This document shows positions 26,321 to 35,077 of a stretch of 64,000 bases of DNA, piece after piece (the first letter of the stretch is position 1; every line of letters begins with the position of its first letter). The stretch lies in assembly GCF_002355435.1 (NCBI RefSeq), contig NZ_AP017313.1, positions 2,852,001 through 2,916,000 on the forward strand, given 5' to 3'. The notes beneath the pieces were generated by a model that was given only the letters and a program-made list of their open reading frames with translations, did no database searches and was not told where the DNA came from. Both the position numbers and the translations under genes were made by a program. The DNA comes from Mucilaginibacter gotjawali (lineage in GTDB: Bacteria > Bacteroidota > Bacteroidia > Sphingobacteriales > Sphingobacteriaceae).

Positions 26321-27466
26321 TTAAATCTTCAACAATCTTTCAACGGCTTTATCGAGTGTTTCTTGCCTTTTGGCGAAACAAAAACGCAAAACATGATGAT
26401 CAGTGCCCTTGGTATAAAATGCAGAAGTAGGTATAGCCGCCACACCAAATTCCTTTGTTAACCGTAATGAAAAATCGCTATCTTTCTCATTTGTAATGTC
26501 GTCAAAGGTTACCGATTGAAAATAGGATCCGGAACACGGCAATAATTTAAATTTCGTTTGCTCTAATCCTTTCCGGAAATAATCCCGTTTTTTTTCAAAA
26601 AATTCCGGGAGGCTTAAATAAGTATTTTCATCTTTCAAGTACGCTGCAATGGCATATTGCAGCGGTGCATTTACGCTGAAAACCAAAAATTGATGTATTT
26701 TTCTGAACTCGCTCATTAAAAATGCAGGCGCCATACAATATCCAACTTTCCAGCCGGTGGCATGGAAAGGTTTGCCAAATGACGCCACTATAAAGCTTCG
26801 TTGCTGCAACTCCGGGTACCGGGCCATACTGTGATGCGTTTCGCCATCGTAAATTAAATGTTCGTAAACCTCATCACTCAGAATTAGGATATCCTGGTTT
26901 TTTACGAGAGCGCTTAATTCATCAATATCTTCTTTGTGCAGAATAGTGGCCGTAGGGTTATGCGGGCTGTTCAGGATGATCATCCTGGTTTTGCTGTTGA
27001 TAAGCCTTTTCACCATATCCCAGGGGATGCGATAATCGGGCGGTTCCAGTTCCAACGATTTTACAATGCCCCCCATCAGTTTAATAGCAGGCGCGTAACA
27101 ATCAAATGCCGGCTCAAAAATAATCACCTCATCATTGGGGTTAATTACAGCTGTGATCGCGGTAAATATGGCTTGCGTTCCGCCCGCGGTAATAGTGATC
27201 TCCGTATCCGGGTTATAAACGGCCCCGTACAGTTTTTCGGTCTTTTCTGCTATACGTTCGCGCAGTGACTGTACACCGGGCATTGGGGCGTATTGGTTAT
27301 GCCCTTTTTTCATTGCTGTATTTACCAGTTTGATCAATTCAGGAGAAGTATCAAAATCCGGGAAACCCTGTGACAAATTTATAGCGCCCACCTCGTTTGC
27401 CAGGGCCGACATTACAGTAAATATAGTAGTCCCCGTTTGGGGTAATTTTGAAATGATAGGTGTCAT
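26321..27466 (-). CDS. Methionine/glutamine-type aminotransferase (YbdL/KAT subgroup)
   Basis: A 381-residue fold-type I PLP enzyme. INLSQGFPDFDTSPEL and NQYAPMPGVQSLRERIA are characteristic of the YbdL/kynurenine aminotransferase/glutamine transaminase K group. NSPHNPTATI gives Asn170, LSDEVYEHLIYDG gives Asp198 and Tyr201, SFGKPFHATGWKVGY gives Schiff-base Lys232, and the substrate Arg is in HVLRFCFAK. It probably regenerates methionine from 2-oxo-4-methylthiobutanoate with glutamine as amino donor; aromatic amino acids are alternatives. The omega-amidase follows on the same strand and would pull the reaction forward. A one-mismatch promoter (TATTTTTA, 27474-27481) precedes the ATG. Confidence 0.9.
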   Translation of the reverse strand: MTPIISKLPQTGTTIFTVMSALANEVGAINLSQGFPDFDTSPELIKLVNTAMKKGHNQYAPMPGVQSLRERIAEKTEKLYGAVYNPDTEITITAGGTQAIFTAITAVINPNDEVIIFEPAFDCYAPAIKLMGGIVKSLELEPPDYRIPWDMVKRLINSKTRMIILNSPHNPTATILHKEDIDELSALVKNQDILILSDEVYEHLIYDGETHHSMARYPELQQRSFIVASFGKPFHATGWKVGYCMAPAFLMSEFRKIHQFLVFSVNAPLQYAIAAYLKDENTYLSLPEFFEKKRDYFRKGLEQTKFKLLPCSGSYFQSVTFDDITNEKDSDFSLRLTKEFGVAAIPTSAFYTKGTDHHVLRFCFAKRQETLDKAVERLLKI

Positions 27467-27487
27467 GCAGGCGTAAAAATACTCAAA

Positions 27488-27552
27488 AAAGCTAAAAGCG
27501 TAAGGTTAAAAGCAAAAAGCTTTCTGCTTTCGCCTTTTAGCTTTTAGCATTT
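27488..27552. repeat. Quasi-repeat hairpin, word AAAAGCTAAAAG
   Basis: Left: AAAGCTAAAAGCG, TAAGGTTAAAAGC, AAAAAGC. Right: TTTCTGCTTTCGCC, TTTTAGC, TTTTAGC. It is an imperfect 30-bp stem with almost no loop between two divergent genes, so it is not at a gene 3' end here and could interfere with either promoter. Confidence 0.82.
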
Positions 27553-27577
27553 CAGCTGATTTATATAACTTAGTACC

Positions 27578-28549
27578 ATGAAGCTATTGACATACTTTTC
27601 GCTGATTTTGCTTACCGCTCTTGTTTGTTCGTGCCACTCAGGCGACAAAAAAACTGTTCCTGTTGTAGGTTTTGTGGATGCTTTTGAAGATGCCTCCATT
27701 GCCCCGGCGCGTACCGGCTTTGTGGATGCCTTAAAGAAAAATGGATTTAGCGAAGACCAGAAAAATATTAAAATAGAATATAGCAACGCGCAGGGAAGTA
27801 TCCCTACGCTCACACAGATCGTTAACCAGTTTGTTTCCGAAAAAGTCGATCTCATGGCCACCTGTACTACATTATCGTCAATAACTGCCGCGCAGAAAAC
27901 CAAAGCTATACCGATTTTTATGATGGTTTCGCCTGTGGTGAAACTGATGAAACTGGAAGGCGCAGACGGCAAGGCCCCCGCTAACCTGTTCGGCGCGGTG
28001 GAGGACTTGAATTATATTGATACTTCGTTTTCCAACATTCCCAAATTTCTGAAACCGAAGGCCGGTAAACTGGTCATCGGGATGATTTATAATCAGTCGG
28101 AACCGCAATCAGTTGACGCTAAAAACAGGATTCAGTCATTGGCAGATAAAATGAATATTACATTAATCGCCCTGCCTTTAAATTCTTCGGCGGATGCACA
28201 ATTGGTAACGCAGGCTTTATTGAATAAAAATATCGACGCCTTTTTTGCTAATCCTGATAATACCGTATTCAGCGCTTTTGAAACGATATTAAAAAGCTGT
28301 AATCAAAAAAATGTGCCGATTTTTACCAGTGAAGCGGGGTTGGTGCAGCGTGGCGCGGTTGCAGCATTTGGTGCTGACATTTACCAATGGGGCTACCAGG
28401 CTGGGGAACAGGCCGCACAATTCTTAAAAACGCACTCAACCGGGGGATTGCAACCGGAAATGGTAAAAGTCAGAACGAGAGTTTATAACCCTGCCGCCGC
28501 AAAAAAATACAACATCACTGTTCCTTCAAATTTCGAAGCTGTTAAATAA
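27578..28549 (+). CDS. ABC importer substrate-binding lipoprotein (TrpX/DUF534 family)
   Basis: A 323-residue lipoprotein: MKLLTYFSLILLTALVCSC with lipobox LVCSC, then a type I periplasmic binding fold. PVVGFVDAFEDASIAPARTGFVDALKK, VDLMATCTTLSSITAAQKTKAIPIFMM, and GAVAAFGADIYQWGYQAGEQAAQFL match the ABC substrate-binding family that includes TrpX. Members bind aromatic amino acids or related compounds; the ligand here is not known. Its stop overlaps the permease ATG by one base (TAATG). First gene of a three-gene importer operon. Confidence 0.88.
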   Translation: MKLLTYFSLILLTALVCSCHSGDKKTVPVVGFVDAFEDASIAPARTGFVDALKKNGFSEDQKNIKIEYSNAQGSIPTLTQIVNQFVSEKVDLMATCTTLSSITAAQKTKAIPIFMMVSPVVKLMKLEGADGKAPANLFGAVEDLNYIDTSFSNIPKFLKPKAGKLVIGMIYNQSEPQSVDAKNRIQSLADKMNITLIALPLNSSADAQLVTQALLNKNIDAFFANPDNTVFSAFETILKSCNQKNVPIFTSEAGLVQRGAVAAFGADIYQWGYQAGEQAAQFLKTHSTGGLQPEMVKVRTRVYNPAAAKKYNITVPSNFEAVK

Positions 28550-29418
28550 TGGATTTTTACCTCACCGCATTACTGCAGGGTTTGTGTTATTCGGGGTTGG
28601 CTCTCGGGATTTATATCTCCATGAAGATATTTAATATTCCTGATATCACAACTGACGGCAGTTATACACTGGGCGCAGTTGTTACCGCCATACTTTTAAC
28701 ACATCATCAGTCAATCTACATCACATTGCCGATCGTTGCCATTGCAGGTGCCACGGCAGGGGCTTTAACCGGGCTAATTCATGCCAAATTAAAGATTCAT
28801 GCGCTGTTAGCCGGAATTCTGGTTATGACTGCCCTTTACTCTGTCTACCTTGCATTGATGGGGCGATCTAATTTGCCGTTAATCAATGTTTCGACCTTGT
28901 TCAATTTAATTAATATCAGCGCCGATCCTAATCATAACACTTTTTGGATATTATTGATCTTTGTAATTATCATCACCCTTTTTATAGGCTATCTTCTTAA
29001 AACTGATTTCGGACTGGCTATGCGCGCAACAGGCAATAGCGAAACAATGATCCGTTCCCTTGGCGTTAACACCGACAGGATGAAGATCATCGGGCTTGCG
29101 CTTGCAAATGCATTAACTGCAATAAGTGGGTACCTGATCAGTCAGCAACAAGGGTATGCAGACGTCAGTATGGGTATTGGTGTTGTAATTATTGGACTTG
29201 GCTCCGTTATTATAGCTGAAACGTTTATCAATTGGCTGCGCCTTACATCAATATGGCTAAGTTTATTATTTGTGTTGGGTGGTGCAATTATATTTCAGTT
29301 TGTACTGGCGTTTACGCTGGATATTGGCGTTAACCCAATTTACCTGAAGGCAGTAACAGCAGTTTTTGTATTGTTAATAGTGAGTTTACCAAGGATTAAT
29401 TTTAGAACCGTAAAATAA
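28549..29418 (+). CDS. ABC importer permease (TrpY-like)
   Basis: A 289-residue inner-membrane protein with about eight hydrophobic segments. It resembles the branched-chain-amino-acid/ribose permease superfamily, as in TrpY: GLCYSGLALGIYISMKIFNIPDITTDGSYTLGAVV at the N-terminus and the coupling loop TDFGLAMRATGNSETMIRSLGVNTDRMKIIGLALANALTA that contacts the ATPase. It is translationally coupled to the binding protein and followed 36 bases later by the ATPase. Confidence 0.9.
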   Translation: MDFYLTALLQGLCYSGLALGIYISMKIFNIPDITTDGSYTLGAVVTAILLTHHQSIYITLPIVAIAGATAGALTGLIHAKLKIHALLAGILVMTALYSVYLALMGRSNLPLINVSTLFNLINISADPNHNTFWILLIFVIIITLFIGYLLKTDFGLAMRATGNSETMIRSLGVNTDRMKIIGLALANALTAISGYLISQQQGYADVSMGIGVVIIGLGSVIIAETFINWLRLTSIWLSLLFVLGGAIIFQFVLAFTLDIGVNPIYLKAVTAVFVLLIVSLPRINFRTVK

Positions 29419-29454
29419 TTCAACAATCGAAATTCCGAATTCCGAAATAAAAAC

Positions 29455-30204
29455 ATGATCGACATCAACAACATACACAAAACATTCAACACCGGCAGAT
29501 CAAACCAGGTAAATGCCGTTAATGGCATTGATCTGCATATCAAATCGGGTGAGTTTGTGGTGATTGTTGGTTCGAATGGTTCAGGTAAAACCACTTTGCT
29601 TGATATGGTTGCCGGTAGTGTTTTTCCAAACCAGGGAAATATTGTTATTAATGGCGGGGATGTAACAAAACTACCGGATTACAGGCGCAGCCAGTGGATT
29701 GCCCGTGTTTTTCAAAACCCCGTAAGCGGTACGGCATCAGACCTGAGCATTATTGATAATTTCAGGTTAGCAGCCATACGTACCCGGCCAAAAGGTTTAA
29801 CCATTGGCATTAACGATACCTTTAAAAATCAGGTAAGGGAAAAGATCTCGACCCTTGGCCTTGGCCTGGAAAATAAAATTGAGCAACCCATGGGCACCTT
29901 GTCAGGCGGGCAACGGCAGGCATTGACTTTACTGATGAGCGTAATGGACAGCTGCAAAGTGCTGCTTTTGGATGAACCAACCGCAGCGCTTGATCCGCGT
30001 TCGGCGCAGGTGGTAATGAAAACTGCTGAAGAACTGATCAGAGATTACCGGCTCACCGCTATCCTGATCACCCATAATTTAAAAGATGCCTACACTTATG
30101 GCAACCGTTTGATTTTAATGGGAGAGGGGCTGGTAATGAAAGATCTTGATGCCCAACAGAAAACCGCCTTAAAGCAAAATGATCTGTTTGATTGGTTTGG
30201 GTAA
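29455..30204 (+). CDS. ABC importer ATP-binding protein (TrpZ-like)
   Basis: A 249-residue ATPase with Walker A GSNGSGKTT, Q-loop VFQNPVSGTASDLS, signature LSGGQRQAL, Walker B VLLLDEPTAALDP and switch His in LITHNLKDAYTYGNRL. FQNPVSGTASDLSIIDNFRLA is typical of the TrpZ/LptB-neighbour group. It powers the importer formed with the two genes upstream. ATG start; the short gap to the permease includes AAACATG but no strong ribosome site. Confidence 0.92.
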   Translation: MIDINNIHKTFNTGRSNQVNAVNGIDLHIKSGEFVVIVGSNGSGKTTLLDMVAGSVFPNQGNIVINGGDVTKLPDYRRSQWIARVFQNPVSGTASDLSIIDNFRLAAIRTRPKGLTIGINDTFKNQVREKISTLGLGLENKIEQPMGTLSGGQRQALTLLMSVMDSCKVLLLDEPTAALDPRSAQVVMKTAEELIRDYRLTAILITHNLKDAYTYGNRLILMGEGLVMKDLDAQQKTALKQNDLFDWFG

Positions 30205-30285
30205 GGTGATTTCACCGACGTGCTGACGACCGCACCGCTTCTTTTTTTAAAATCGGTGCGTGGACGCTAAAATTCAGCACAATCA
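30205..30285. repeat. Word repeat related to GTGATTTCACCGA; likely terminator region
   Basis: GGTGATTTCACCGACGTGCTG, GACCGCACCGC and a T run are followed by AATCGGTGCGTGG and CAGCAC, which pair with the first half. The word GTGATTTCACCGA is the one found after bioA at 4785. It starts at the stop of the ABC operon. Confidence 0.7.
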
Positions 30286-30538
30286 TTAAAAACTCTGTTT
30301 TTTAAATTGTGGTGTACACAACGGGTACACTAATAATTTCCATAATCTCCTGGGTTTATAAAGAAAAATCATTTATGAATTTAGGAGTCATCCATTATCG
30401 AGACTTGTTCTGGTAACATCCTCTTACCTCTGTAAATTAATCGGTATAATTTATAACCAAGGTCAGGTCAATTAATGACCGCCATCAATTTTTGAAATTC
30501 ACCGCTGTGTACATTCGCGCAGATTTAGGTGATAGAAA
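30286..30538. promoter_or_regulatory. Upstream region of the MFS gene with palindromic sites
   Basis: No gene is seen. GGTCA-ATTAA-TGACC (30466-30480) is a perfect 5-bp-arm operator-like palindrome preceded by an extra GGTCA half (30461). GTGTACAC (30312) with a nearby GGGTACAC is a second candidate site. The binding regulator is unknown. Confidence 0.4.
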
Positions 30539-31726
30539 ATGGAAACAAAAAACAAATGGCTGATGGCCATTGCCGGAATGACCCTGCAACTTTGCATAGG
30601 CTCTATATACGCCTACAGTGTTTGGATAAAACCGATACAAACCTTGAATGGCTGGGATGCCCACCAATTGAAGACAGCTTTTAGCCTGGCTATTTGCTTT
30701 TTAGGTTTAACGGCGGCCTTTATGGGTAAATTTGTGCAAAAAATAGGTCCTGTAAAAAGCGGCTTGCTGGCAGCTTTGCTATTTTGTACCGGGCTGGCAG
30801 GTGCCGGTTTCGCCAACAGCATAGGCTCCCTGCCTTTATTTTTTCTTTTTTACGGGGTGATCGCCGGTATCGGGCTTGGCTTTGGCTATATCACACCGGT
30901 TTCGATAGTGGTCAAATGGTTTCCTGATAAACCCGGGTTAGCTTCGGGTTTGGTAATCATGTCCTTCGCAGCAGGTTCGATTCTTGCAGCGCAGCTGATC
31001 TCTCCTTTAACCATCCATTTTGGCGTGCCTGTAACTTTTTACCTCCTTGCCGTAGCTTACGCTATATTTATGGTGCTGGCTTCGCTATACCTGGCGGCAC
31101 CGAAACAAGTTTCATCGGTAGAAGATTACCATAGCGGCGGCGCCAATGTGCCGATAAAAGAAATTATAGGCGATGTCAGGTATTACGCCTTATTCCTGAT
31201 GTTGTTTTTAAATACTACCTGCGGAATAGCGTTAATTGCGGTTGCCGCGCCAATGGCAAAGGCTGTATTGCATATGAGCGAAGTTGCCGCTATCGCCTTT
31301 GTAAGCATGATTGGTTTATTTAACGGTTTAGGCAGGTTATTTTGGTCGTCTATTTCTGATAAAATAGGACGCTGGAATACGTTTATGACCTTTTATGTGG
31401 TAGGGGCCATATGCTTTTTGGTGATCGCCCAAACGCCTGGGGCAATGGTTTTTCAAATCATGGTCTTTTTGATCATCAGTTGCTATGGCGGCGCTTTTGC
31501 CACTATGCCTGCTTTTATAAAAGACATTTATGGCGCAGATAAAGTGGGCCCCGTATTTGGTTATGTACTGCTGGCATGGTCGGCAGCCGCATTTGCGGGC
31601 CCATGGCTGATATCCCGCACCAGCAACTACCAGCTCATATTTTATATTTTTGCAGGTATATTAGCATTTACAGGCGTACTATTGGTTTTATTGAAAGGTA
31701 AACTAAGGGGCAATCCGTCGCTTTGA
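30539..31726 (+). CDS. MFS transporter, oxalate/formate antiporter (OFA) family
   Basis: A 395-residue, 12-helix major facilitator. NKWLMAIAGMTLQLCIGSIYAYSVW is the usual OFA family start, with GYITPVSIVVKWFPDKPGLASGLVIM in the loop 4-5 region and FNGLGRLFWSSISDKIGRWNTF as the second-half MFS motif. OFA carriers exchange monocarboxylates or dicarboxylates such as oxalate/formate, pyruvate or lactate; substrate cannot be assigned. No oxalate genes are nearby. The gene stands alone and is convergent with the DUF4249 gene 37 bases away. Confidence 0.88.
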   Translation: METKNKWLMAIAGMTLQLCIGSIYAYSVWIKPIQTLNGWDAHQLKTAFSLAICFLGLTAAFMGKFVQKIGPVKSGLLAALLFCTGLAGAGFANSIGSLPLFFLFYGVIAGIGLGFGYITPVSIVVKWFPDKPGLASGLVIMSFAAGSILAAQLISPLTIHFGVPVTFYLLAVAYAIFMVLASLYLAAPKQVSSVEDYHSGGANVPIKEIIGDVRYYALFLMLFLNTTCGIALIAVAAPMAKAVLHMSEVAAIAFVSMIGLFNGLGRLFWSSISDKIGRWNTFMTFYVVGAICFLVIAQTPGAMVFQIMVFLIISCYGGAFATMPAFIKDIYGADKVGPVFGYVLLAWSAAAFAGPWLISRTSNYQLIFYIFAGILAFTGVLLVLLKGKLRGNPSL

Positions 31727-31763
31727 CTACCCCTGAAGATTGAATAATTAGGGCATCATGGTA

Positions 31764-32987
31764 TTAATATTTCCAGAATGCCGGCTTTTTGTTTGTTCCT
31801 CTCAAAGTGCAATCGGCACATTGCCTGAATGCCGCCGTATAACCAATCGGCGGGTGCCCGGGTACCGCTATGGCATCAATCGGGATCAAAGGGTTCGGAT
31901 CGCCGCCAACTAAATAATTAATGTAAGCATTAACCTGGTTTGGGGGGCCGGGGGGCCAAACATAATAACAGCATTTTGTGTTCGGGTCGTTTGGCTGGTT
32001 AAAGGCGAGTTGGCAATCTGTATAATAGGGGATGGTCTTCCAGGCGGGCAATTGCTGGTTGTGGATATAGATCCGTACACTTGAGCTGCTACCAACCCCA
32101 ACATAGCCAATTACCGGCTCCGATGGGTTGTTAACTGAATGGATGTTACCGATCAGCTGCGAAGGTTGCGCATCGAAAATACTGCCTAATTGCTCGGTAT
32201 TCTTTTTCAGGTTGGTATAAAAATTATAGGCATCCGCAGTTAGGGCATACTGCTTCACCAGGATGCTGTATTCATCTTCCACCTTCTCACTGGTAGAGGC
32301 GATAGAAGTTAATGGCTGCTGAAAAATAACGTTTTTTGATAATTTGGCCGATGAGCCCAACAAAATTGAACTCGATGTATCCGTTTGCCAGCAGGAGTAA
32401 ATGTTATCGTTAAGCATGTCCCGACCTAGTACGGTGTCGCCGTTCGATTTAAAAAGGGATTCAAAATTGGCATGAAATAGCCAGGTTTCCTGGTAATCCC
32501 AGCGGTAGTAAACTACTTTGTTGGTGGCATCATGGGTATTTACATAAACATTTACGCCGGGGGTAAATACAGTGCCTTTAGTGTCATAGTTAACACTGTC
32601 AATAGGCGGCGCATTTAGTATCGCCATATAATCGGTAACATATTGTTTGTTTTCAGCAGTTTTAATGTTCAAACGGTATTTGTACGCGTTATTCAGGTTT
32701 AAACCTGCGCAGGCATACATTCCATTACCTTTTTCGGTTAATGGGTAGGTGGTATTCTGATCGCCCTCCACTGTTAAAACAGCATTCAGCACCGGGTTCA
32801 AGGTAACTTTGCTGGCAACATTAACCGTATGGCTCACTTTTATAAAAGTTGAATCAGCGCCGCTGTTGATGGTACCTTCAACCACCAGGTAACCATTAGT
32901 ATCGCTTACCGGCGGCGGATTGTATGGTTTGCGGCAAGCCGCAACCATCGCTACCAGTATAAACAACAGGTAATTAACTCTTTTCAT
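31764..32987 (-). CDS. DUF4249 lipoprotein (orphan, no adjacent TonB receptor)
   Basis: A 407-residue lipoprotein: MKRVNYLLFILVAMVAAC with lipobox VAAC, then the DUF4249 beta domain starting YLVVEGTINSGADSTFIKVS and ending in the family's Cys-containing tail RQCADCTLRGTNKKPAFW. DUF4249 proteins sit in the outer membrane of Bacteroidota and are normally encoded just after a TonB-dependent receptor; none is in this neighbourhood. The start ATG gives a standard lipoprotein signal. Upstream lies a 1-kb gene-free stretch with tandem and palindromic repeats. Confidence 0.88.
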   Translation of the reverse strand: MKRVNYLLFILVAMVAACRKPYNPPPVSDTNGYLVVEGTINSGADSTFIKVSHTVNVASKVTLNPVLNAVLTVEGDQNTTYPLTEKGNGMYACAGLNLNNAYKYRLNIKTAENKQYVTDYMAILNAPPIDSVNYDTKGTVFTPGVNVYVNTHDATNKVVYYRWDYQETWLFHANFESLFKSNGDTVLGRDMLNDNIYSCWQTDTSSSILLGSSAKLSKNVIFQQPLTSIASTSEKVEDEYSILVKQYALTADAYNFYTNLKKNTEQLGSIFDAQPSQLIGNIHSVNNPSEPVIGYVGVGSSSSVRIYIHNQQLPAWKTIPYYTDCQLAFNQPNDPNTKCCYYVWPPGPPNQVNAYINYLVGGDPNPLIPIDAIAVPGHPPIGYTAAFRQCADCTLRGTNKKPAFWKY

Positions 32988-33094
32988 CTGATTTTGTATG
33001 CAATTTCCAATACGTAGTACTTTGCCTGGAAACGGATATTGGCTTTCGTTGGTTTATTTAAGCGCTAATTTAAGATAATTTGAGAAATATGGTA

Positions 33095-33246
33095 GGCTAA
33101 ATGCGTTTTGGGTACCACATTTTTGGCCATTTCCGAAGGCTAAATGCGTTTCGGGTACCAGATTTTTTGACGATTCCGGAGGCTAAATGTGTTTTGGGTA
33201 CCACATTTTTGGCCAATTCCGAAGGCTAAACGCGTTTTGGGTACCA
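33095..33246. repeat. 43-bp tandem repeat, 3.5 copies
   Basis: Copies at 33095-33137, 33138-33180, 33181-33223 and a partial 33224-33246. Each has GGCTAAAT, then GCGTTT(T/C)GGGTACCA, then ATTTTT, then TTCCG(A/G)A. Copies differ at several positions, and there are no unique spacers. Confidence 0.92.
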
Positions 33247-33463
33247 ATCAAAATCATACTTTTTATTTATTAATAAACTTATGGTCAGTTATTTATAAAA
33301 ATAGGTCAAAGAAAGAGCGTCGAAAATTGGAGAAAAAATATTAAAAATATTTTTTGCAGAAATTTCAACTCACTTATGTCATGGTGAGCCTGCCGAAACA
33401 TTGCCGGGCTATTGGGATTGAATCAAATATACCGATTTTTTTTGGATAAACTATAAATCATAT

Positions 33464-33955
33464 GGGTGCCAGCCAGCTTATTTGGGCTAAGGCCTCCTCA
33501 TCCCTTAGTTTGCTTACCCGTCCCTTAAAGCTACCGTGTACCCACATCGTTAAACATAACCATCCGGCCAATCTGACCCGGAGGGCCTACCATTTAGTGC
33601 CGCATAGCGGCTACCCTTATACAATAATGCCTGTGGTGTACCCACATCGTTAAACATAACCATCCGGCCAATCTGACCCGGAGGGTCTACCTCTTTGTAG
33701 AAATAAAACAAGGCAATAATTTAGTGCCGCATAGCGGCTACCCTTATACAATAATGCCTGTAGCCTTGTTTGCGAAGGGCAGCACCTGCGGATCTGTCCA
33801 TTTAATATTTCTACAAACAGGTAGCACGACGGCGCATAATAAATGGGGACAAGGTGAAAGGGGGACAATGAATTGCACGCTACTTTACTTTCATTGCCGT
33901 CGGTTTTAACCGACGGGTAAAGAATCATCAAAGCGCGGCTTTAGTCAGATCTTGC
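33464..33955. mobile_element. Palindromic element A, copy 1, interrupted by a 326-bp insertion
   Basis: 33464-33530 (GCCAGCCAGCTTATTTGGGCTAAGGCC ... CCCGTCCCTTAAAG in substance) matches the left part of copy 3 at 35302, and 33857-33955 (AAAGGGGGACAATGAATT, then CATTGCCGTCGG, CCGACGGGTAAAG, GCGGCTTTAG) matches its right part. The join is split at AAAG, which is present on both sides (33527-33530, 33857-33860) as a possible 4-bp target duplication. Confidence 0.7.
33531..33856. mobile_element. Insertion within element A: 100-bp direct repeat plus MITE-like palindrome
   Basis: Contains two direct copies of a roughly 100-bp unit (33536-33635 and from 33636), beginning GTGTACCCACATCGTTAAAC and ending CTTATACAATAATGCCTGT. 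The second copy carries about 29 extra bases. A palindrome spans 33687-33824, with ends CTACCTCTTTGTAGAAAT and its near-complement, and inner arms AAACAAGGC/GCCTTGTTT. No coding capacity. Confidence 0.7.
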
Positions 33956-34012
33956 AGATTGACTAAGCTTTTTCAGCCGCGGGAATCGGTAAGCGTTAAA
34001 CAACACGCCTTT

Positions 34013-34849
34013 TTAATTACCGCCTTTAAATGTTTTATTCTCAAGGGAAGTTCTTACTGCCGGCGGCAAAGAGGTTAAAAGTTGGTAACCCGTTGCATTT
34101 TCAATAGTTTTAATGCTGCATAAATAGTCCATCCAGTTATTGCTGACATCATTATCATTAGGTGTGTCTATAGCGATAACCTGGGTGCTTTCATCCATCC
34201 GCTGCAAATCATCGTCGCCATCCGGGATAATGACCACCACTTTCCATATGTGCGCCGGTACATTGATCCTGCCGTCTGCTATAGTTGTTTTATACCCATT
34301 CCGGCCGTTGCCGCCGCTGCCATAGTTACCCATGATCACGTAAACTTCGTTGCCGGTTTTTACTTTGTTGCGGCAATAACTTCCCAGGTGCTCCCAAACA
34401 TGTTCGTTATTTTTAGGGGCCTGCGGGATGATGTTGTCCATTAAAAACGTAGCTGAATTAGCATCTGGAGAACTTGTGCGGTCGCCGCTGGGGCAGTTAT
34501 GCCCTTTATCAAAACCTGATCGCCTGTACGCGGTATTATCGGCCTCGTACCATCCGGGAGGCAGGTTGGTATCCGGCCTGAAATCATTTAATCTGTCGGT
34601 ACTCCCCAAATCTTTGGCAGCAATATGCCAGCTTACCCAATTAGGTTCGGCTTTACTGTTGTTATAGCTTTCAATATAATATTTATGATCAATAAGGTAA
34701 TTATCCGGGCTTAACCTGTTGTACTGCGCATTGCTTGGGTTTCCCAATGCCATATTTCCATCATCTGTTTGCTGGTGAGTATGTTGATTACAGGCCGATA
34801 TAACCACTAATATAGTGCAGGCAACAAACAGGGATAGCTTTTTGTACAT
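34013..34849 (-). CDS. Secreted DNA/RNA non-specific endonuclease (NUC1 family), lipoprotein
   Basis: A 278-residue beta-beta-alpha-metal nuclease. The active site is D114-K-G-H117 (DRGH in the type enzyme) with general base His117 and the metal-binding Asn in APKNNEHVWEHLG (about 148). A lipoprotein signal with VISAC (Cys20) precedes it, so it should sit outside the cytoplasm, degrading DNA or RNA for nutrients or defence. YLIDHKYYIESYN and WVSWHIAAKDLG match the family's first strands. The gene is alone between repeat clusters, in keeping with horizontal acquisition. Confidence 0.92.
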   Translation of the reverse strand: MYKKLSLFVACTILVVISACNQHTHQQTDDGNMALGNPSNAQYNRLSPDNYLIDHKYYIESYNNSKAEPNWVSWHIAAKDLGSTDRLNDFRPDTNLPPGWYEADNTAYRRSGFDKGHNCPSGDRTSSPDANSATFLMDNIIPQAPKNNEHVWEHLGSYCRNKVKTGNEVYVIMGNYGSGGNGRNGYKTTIADGRINVPAHIWKVVVIIPDGDDDLQRMDESTQVIAIDTPNDNDVSNNWMDYLCSIKTIENATGYQLLTSLPPAVRTSLENKTFKGGN

Positions 34850-34989
34850 TTTTTGATGCAGATATTAAATACCAATGGCCATAACCGGCGCGGCGAAAAT
34901 AAATATTTTTTCGCGGTTGGTATTTTTAAATTGGAGGTTGTTGTCTCTGTTAAGCCTGGGCAGTGAATAATAACTACAATATATTGTAT

Positions 34990-35060
34990 TCATTGCCGTC
35001 GGTTTCAACCGACGGGTAAAAGAAGTATTAAAGTACGGCTTTAGCCAAATTCCGCAGGGT
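34990..35060. repeat. Element A, copy 2 (right half)
   Basis: CATTGCCGTCGGTTTCAACC, then GACGGGTAAAAGAAG and CGGCTTTAGCCAAAT match copies 1 and 3. The left half is degenerate. Confidence 0.8.
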
Positions 35061-35077
35061 ATTGCGTTCCTCCTTTT

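Larger units (their letters stand above)
32988..34012. other. 1-kb gene-free region made mostly of repeats
   Basis: From left to right: AT-rich upstream sequence of the DUF4249 gene; a 43-bp tandem repeat (33095-33246); an AT-rich stretch to 33463; a palindromic element split by an insertion (33464-33955). Short reading frames here lie wholly inside repeats and I do not believe them. Confidence 0.7.

Noticed and set aside
33095..33246. Possible CRISPR array
   Set aside because: The 43-bp units are directly adjacent with no unique spacers and diverge from each other, and no cas gene is present.
33462..33931. Three 61-93 codon frames in the repeat region
   Set aside because: They lie entirely inside palindromic elements and share the same repeated residues; no initiation signal.
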